This document shows positions 32,793 to 35,498 of a stretch of DNA of 35,498 bases, in pieces. The stretch spans positions 1-35,498 of the forward strand of contig CAUJFC010000065.1 of assembly GCA_963169755.1 (NCBI GenBank). The letters are read 5' to 3'. Under the pieces are notes generated by a model. The model was not told where the DNA came from. It did no database searches and saw only the letters and a list, made by a program, of their open reading frames with translations. The stretch comes from Actinomycetota bacterium (GTDB taxonomy: Bacteria > Actinomycetota > Acidimicrobiia > Acidimicrobiales > Iamiaceae). The translations under genes and the position numbers were made by a program. The first letter of the stretch is position 1; each line of letters opens with the position of its first letter.

Positions 32793-35172
32793 CGTTCTCC
32801 ACCGCCTGGTACCGACGGCAGGCCTGACCTCTGAGCGATGGGCATTCCCAGGTGGCTTCGGGCATGACCAGATCTGGGAGCACTCCGACCACCAGCCGGG
32901 AGGCTGACGCTCCACCCCATGCGACATCACGGGGGGTGCCGTCCTCACCGATGGTGGTGAAGGTCCAGGCCCCGAAGTTGCGACCAGGACTGGAAATGGA
33001 CACCGCCAGTCTGTCGCCTACGCGGAACGCCTGGGCGAACGACGGGAGAGCAACCGTCACCCTGGTCAGCTTGTTCTTCGGCATCGGCTCGGAGTCAGCC
33101 GCCGAGAAGGTGCGGTCGATACGAAGCTCGGTGGACGAGTCGGCTTCGGCCCGGTCGCTCAGACGCAACAGCCCCGAGGTGATCAACCATTCGGTGTCAT
33201 CGGGGCGGACCAGGCTGATGCTCACCTGAACATCAGCGTCCCCGACCGGAACCGCCATGAACAGCTCGGCGTAGCCCGGTCCTCCCAATACCGCCGGCTG
33301 AGTGAAGGGCTCGGTGATGTAGCCGAGAGAGTCGCCGTCGACGAACCGGGTCCAGTCCAGGTCCCAGACCGGGGCCAGAAGCTCATAGCCCTTCTCACCG
33401 AAGAAGTCCTCTGACCCCGAGGCCAAGTCGTTGGCGTAACGCGCCACACCATCGTCAGTCGGCGCATCGTCCACCAAGCCACCGTCGCCATCCAGGTAGA
33501 ACGATCGTGTTTCAGTGCCCTTCGGTGGCCACGACTCGTAGTTGGTCTCGACCAGTGACACCGGAGCTCCGGGTACCTGGCCTCCCGCCCCACTCTCGTA
33601 CAGAACCCGAATCGGGGGCTCGGACTGGTACGCGGCGAGGGCGTCGTCGTAGCGGTCTGGGTAGTACTGAGCGAAGCGGTCGGGCTGAAAAACGAGCCCC
33701 GGAGTACCGAAGGCGTCCTCGAAGTAGGGCGGGGCGGCAGCCCGCAGGCCGTCGTCGAGGTGAGGCACCTGATCGGCCACGTAGAACTGGAGGAACTCCA
33801 GCCAGCGGGTCAGAACCTGGGGGGCGTAACCATCGGGGTGCCGGCCGTTGTAGAGGGTCACCTTCAGGTCAGGGCTGTCGGTGAACTCGTCGAGCATGTC
33901 GATGAACTGGGGTCCGGTCTGCTCGTCCTGCCAGGCCCCAGCCAGGAACACCGGCACGTCGATACGGGGTACCAGCTTGTCCAGGGCCCGGGCGTCGGCA
34001 GACGCCGGGCGGTGGACCAGGCTCTTACCGAAAGCCTCGAAGTCGATGTTCTGCTCCCGCAGGGCCTGGTGAGCTTCGCAGGTCTCGTCGCCGGCCTCGA
34101 TTCGTTCATCGGTCCATGACATCCCTCCCGCCGAGGACTGGCGGTCACGTTCGGCCAGCCACTGCCGGGTGAAGCCGCCGTTGTAGACGCCGCCCGGCCA
34201 CTGCTGCAGCCAGGGATCCTTGATCACCGACAGTGGTGCTATGGCCGCCAGGCTCGGAGGGCGAGTGGCGGCGGTGTAGAGCTGGGTGATGCCCGAGTAC
34301 GACAGACCGACCATGCCGACCTTGGAGCCCTTGACCCAGGGTTGAGTGGCCACCGCCTCGATCACGTCGTAACCGTCCACCTGTTGAGCCCGGTTGAAGA
34401 CGTCGAACACGCCACCCGAACAGCCGGTTCCTCGCATGTTCACGCCGACAGTGGCGAATCCCAACAGACCGGCGATCATCGACCCAGGCTCGGTCGCGTC
34501 GGGATTCGAGACGGCGTAGCCCGAGTACTCGACCACCGTGGGGTAGGGGCCTTTGGACACGGGCCCAGGAAGGCGCACCGTCACGCTGAGCTGGACGCCG
34601 TCGCGCATCGTTATGTAACCGAACCAGGAGGTCTCATCTCCCGATGGTCCGATCTTGCCGGCCTGGGACTGGTACCAGTCGGGCTCGGGATGGTCCTCGT
34701 AGCCGAGGACCTGGAAGGGCTCGGACACCTGAACCGGCTCGGAGTCCTCGAGTCGGATGGTGTATCCCTTGCCGGCCTCGACCACATATCCCTGGTCGGT
34801 CGGCAGCTTGGCGCGGGCTCCGGTCTGGAACTCGGCCAGCTCATGAGGCAGGTACGAGAAGTGGGCTTGGCCGAACTTGTCGGCCTTCAGGATCACCAGC
34901 CGACGGCCATCGGCATCGACCAGTGACAGCCGCTGGCGGGGCTCGACACCGGTGACGGTGACCTCTTCGGTACCCGGGGTCACCTCGAAGGCCGCGGCGG
35001 TGGTGGGCTGATCAGGGTCGACCTCGACTGGGAGACTGGGAGCGTCCAGCCCGTCGGAACGCTCAGTTCCCTTCGCCCCGGCGTCGCTGTTGCTGCAACC
35101 GCTCACGCCGCCCATCAACAGTGCAGCCGAGACCAGCGCGGCTGCGAACCGACGTGACAACACCCTGTTCAT
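32779..35172 (-). CDS. CocE/NonD-type S15 hydrolase, lipoprotein
   Basis: A 797-residue alpha/beta hydrolase of the X-Pro dipeptidyl-peptidase (S15)/CocE family. The signal peptide ends in the lipobox VSGC (Cys26). An extra N-terminal beta-rich region (about 60-160) precedes the catalytic domain. The entry motif is MRDGVQLSVTVRLP. The nucleophile is Ser291 in GLSYSG, the Asp is in LAGAWQDEQTG, and the His is in NGRHPDGY. The C-terminal beta-sandwich (S15 C domain) follows from about 530. It is a surface-anchored esterase, amidase or acylase with unknown substrate. AGGGGA precedes ATG 35172. It is coupled to the TetR gene. Upstream are several TGTGA/TCACA half-sites. Confidence 0.92.
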   Translation of the reverse strand: MNRVLSRRFAAALVSAALLMGGVSGCSNSDAGAKGTERSDGLDAPSLPVEVDPDQPTTAAAFEVTPGTEEVTVTGVEPRQRLSLVDADGRRLVILKADKFGQAHFSYLPHELAEFQTGARAKLPTDQGYVVEAGKGYTIRLEDSEPVQVSEPFQVLGYEDHPEPDWYQSQAGKIGPSGDETSWFGYITMRDGVQLSVTVRLPGPVSKGPYPTVVEYSGYAVSNPDATEPGSMIAGLLGFATVGVNMRGTGCSGGVFDVFNRAQQVDGYDVIEAVATQPWVKGSKVGMVGLSYSGITQLYTAATRPPSLAAIAPLSVIKDPWLQQWPGGVYNGGFTRQWLAERDRQSSAGGMSWTDERIEAGDETCEAHQALREQNIDFEAFGKSLVHRPASADARALDKLVPRIDVPVFLAGAWQDEQTGPQFIDMLDEFTDSPDLKVTLYNGRHPDGYAPQVLTRWLEFLQFYVADQVPHLDDGLRAAAPPYFEDAFGTPGLVFQPDRFAQYYPDRYDDALAAYQSEPPIRVLYESGAGGQVPGAPVSLVETNYESWPPKGTETRSFYLDGDGGLVDDAPTDDGVARYANDLASGSEDFFGEKGYELLAPVWDLDWTRFVDGDSLGYITEPFTQPAVLGGPGYAELFMAVPVGDADVQVSISLVRPDDTEWLITSGLLRLSDRAEADSSTELRIDRTFSAADSEPMPKNKLTRVTVALPSFAQAFRVGDRLAVSISSPGRNFGAWTFTTIGEDGTPRDVAWGGASASRLVVGVLPDLVMPEATWECPSLRGQACRRYQAVENGDAP

Positions 35173-35189
35173 GGATCATCCCCTGAGGA

Positions 35190-35237
35190 TCACACTGCCC
35201 GGTTATGTGACACACAACTTTGCCATGTCACACAACT
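35190..35237. promoter_or_regulatory. Cluster of TGTGA/TCACA half-sites upstream of the CocE-type gene
   Basis: TCACA at 35190-35194, TGTGA at 35206-35210 and TGTCACA at 35226-35232 form overlapping inverted repeats (TGTGACA with TGTCACA is a perfect 7-bp pair spaced by 13). CACACAACT also occurs twice as a direct repeat 18 bp apart (35211-35219 and 35229-35237). This is a likely operator region, perhaps for the coupled TetR protein or a CRP-type factor. Confidence 0.5.
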
Positions 35238-35284
35238 GCGAGCAAGGACCACCCGGAGTGGGGTCGATCCTCTGGTCGAATCAG

Positions 35285-35498
35285 TCAGGGCTCGGGAGCC
35301 AACCAGTCCTCCAGACTGGCCTCGTCCCAGTCGTCAGGTCCGTACACGGTGCCGGGCATCGGGGTCATGATGTGCGTCGACCCGCCGGTCACCCACTGGG
35401 TCGCCATCTGTTCCCACTGGACCAGACGCTCGTCGGGTTCGGCCTCGTCGCTCAGGCCTCGGGCCGCATCCCGGGCGGCGCGCAGACGGGTCTGCTCG
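35285..35498 (-). CDS. Unrecognised gene, C-terminal 70 residues only (5' partial)
   Basis: An open frame from the right window edge to a TGA at 35287-35285. It is absent from the ORF track because its start is outside. The visible part is acidic with a Trp-rich end (VQWEQMATQWVTGG, then DDWDEASLEDWLAPEP). The frame is coherent, with a composition like that of the neighbours. I do not recognise it. It ends 112 nt before the CocE-type gene on the same strand. Confidence 0.6.
   Translation of the reverse strand, partial: EQTRLRAARDAARGLSDEAEPDERLVQWEQMATQWVTGGSTHIMTPMPGTVYGPDDWDEASLEDWLAPEP

Overview
The window is high-GC DNA with dense coding, many GTG starts and almost no intergenic space; no gene-free stretch exceeds about 300 bases. 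It fits a chromosomal region of an actinobacterium, plausibly of the Acidimicrobiia. That placement is inference. It rests on a bL37-type micro-ribosomal protein, a deazaflavin (F420)-type DDN oxidoreductase, Ser/Thr kinase and sigma/anti-sigma architectures, and a set of start codons preceded by a TANNNT box instead of a Shine-Dalgarno site. I see no prophage, insertion sequence, CRISPR array, tRNA or rRNA.

Layout, left to right. (1) 1-970: the C-terminal biotinyl domain of a carboxylase, convergent with a small lipoprotein. (2) 1124-4200, minus strand: a packed cluster ychF - DUF192 - rsmI - GNAT (translation-related GTPase/ATPase, unknown, 16S rRNA methylase, acetyltransferase) closed by a strong palindrome. 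(3) 4285-7737: a PAS-GGDEF diguanylate cyclase and a Cof-type HAD phosphatase on the minus strand, divergent from a PolX-like HhH+PHP protein without polymerase domain, followed by a 28-codon bL37 gene and a terminator. (4) 7830-9731: a zinc-ribbon Ser/Thr kinase with a multi-pass C-terminus. (5) 9799-13884: a zinc-ribbon DUF983 membrane protein divergent from a four-gene metal ABC transporter (binding protein, ATPase, two permeases), with a Fur/Zur-like box between them. (6) 13854-15054: a small membrane protein and a thioredoxin-fold-like protein. (7) 15058-18821: class II and class I fumarases placed back-to-back, then a membrane protein.

(8) 18831-22763: a DDN oxidoreductase, a stand-alone cyclic-nucleotide-binding-fold protein, a VWA protein, and a coupled pair of a sigma-like protein and an unrecognised 437-residue protein. 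(9) 22828-24928, minus: a PilZ-like protein and an ABC-F ATPase. (10) 25013-27156: an endonuclease/exonuclease/phosphatase-fold protein coupled to a class C beta-lactamase-fold hydrolase. (11) 27160-29812, minus: HAD hydrolase, L,D-transpeptidase lipoprotein, SDR. (12) 29861-32188: a 775-residue protein that appears to join an ECF sigma factor, an anti-sigma-like linker, one membrane helix and an RseB-like outer domain in one chain. (13) 32181-35172, minus: a lipoprotein CocE/S15 hydrolase coupled to a TetR regulator, then the C-terminal end of an unrecognised gene at the right edge.

The most unusual items are the sigma/anti-sigma fusion, the coupled sigma-like plus unknown pair, the polymerase-less PolX derivative, the paired fumarases and the Zur-like operator overlapping a TANNNT box. 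All calls come from reading the sequence; no database search was run.
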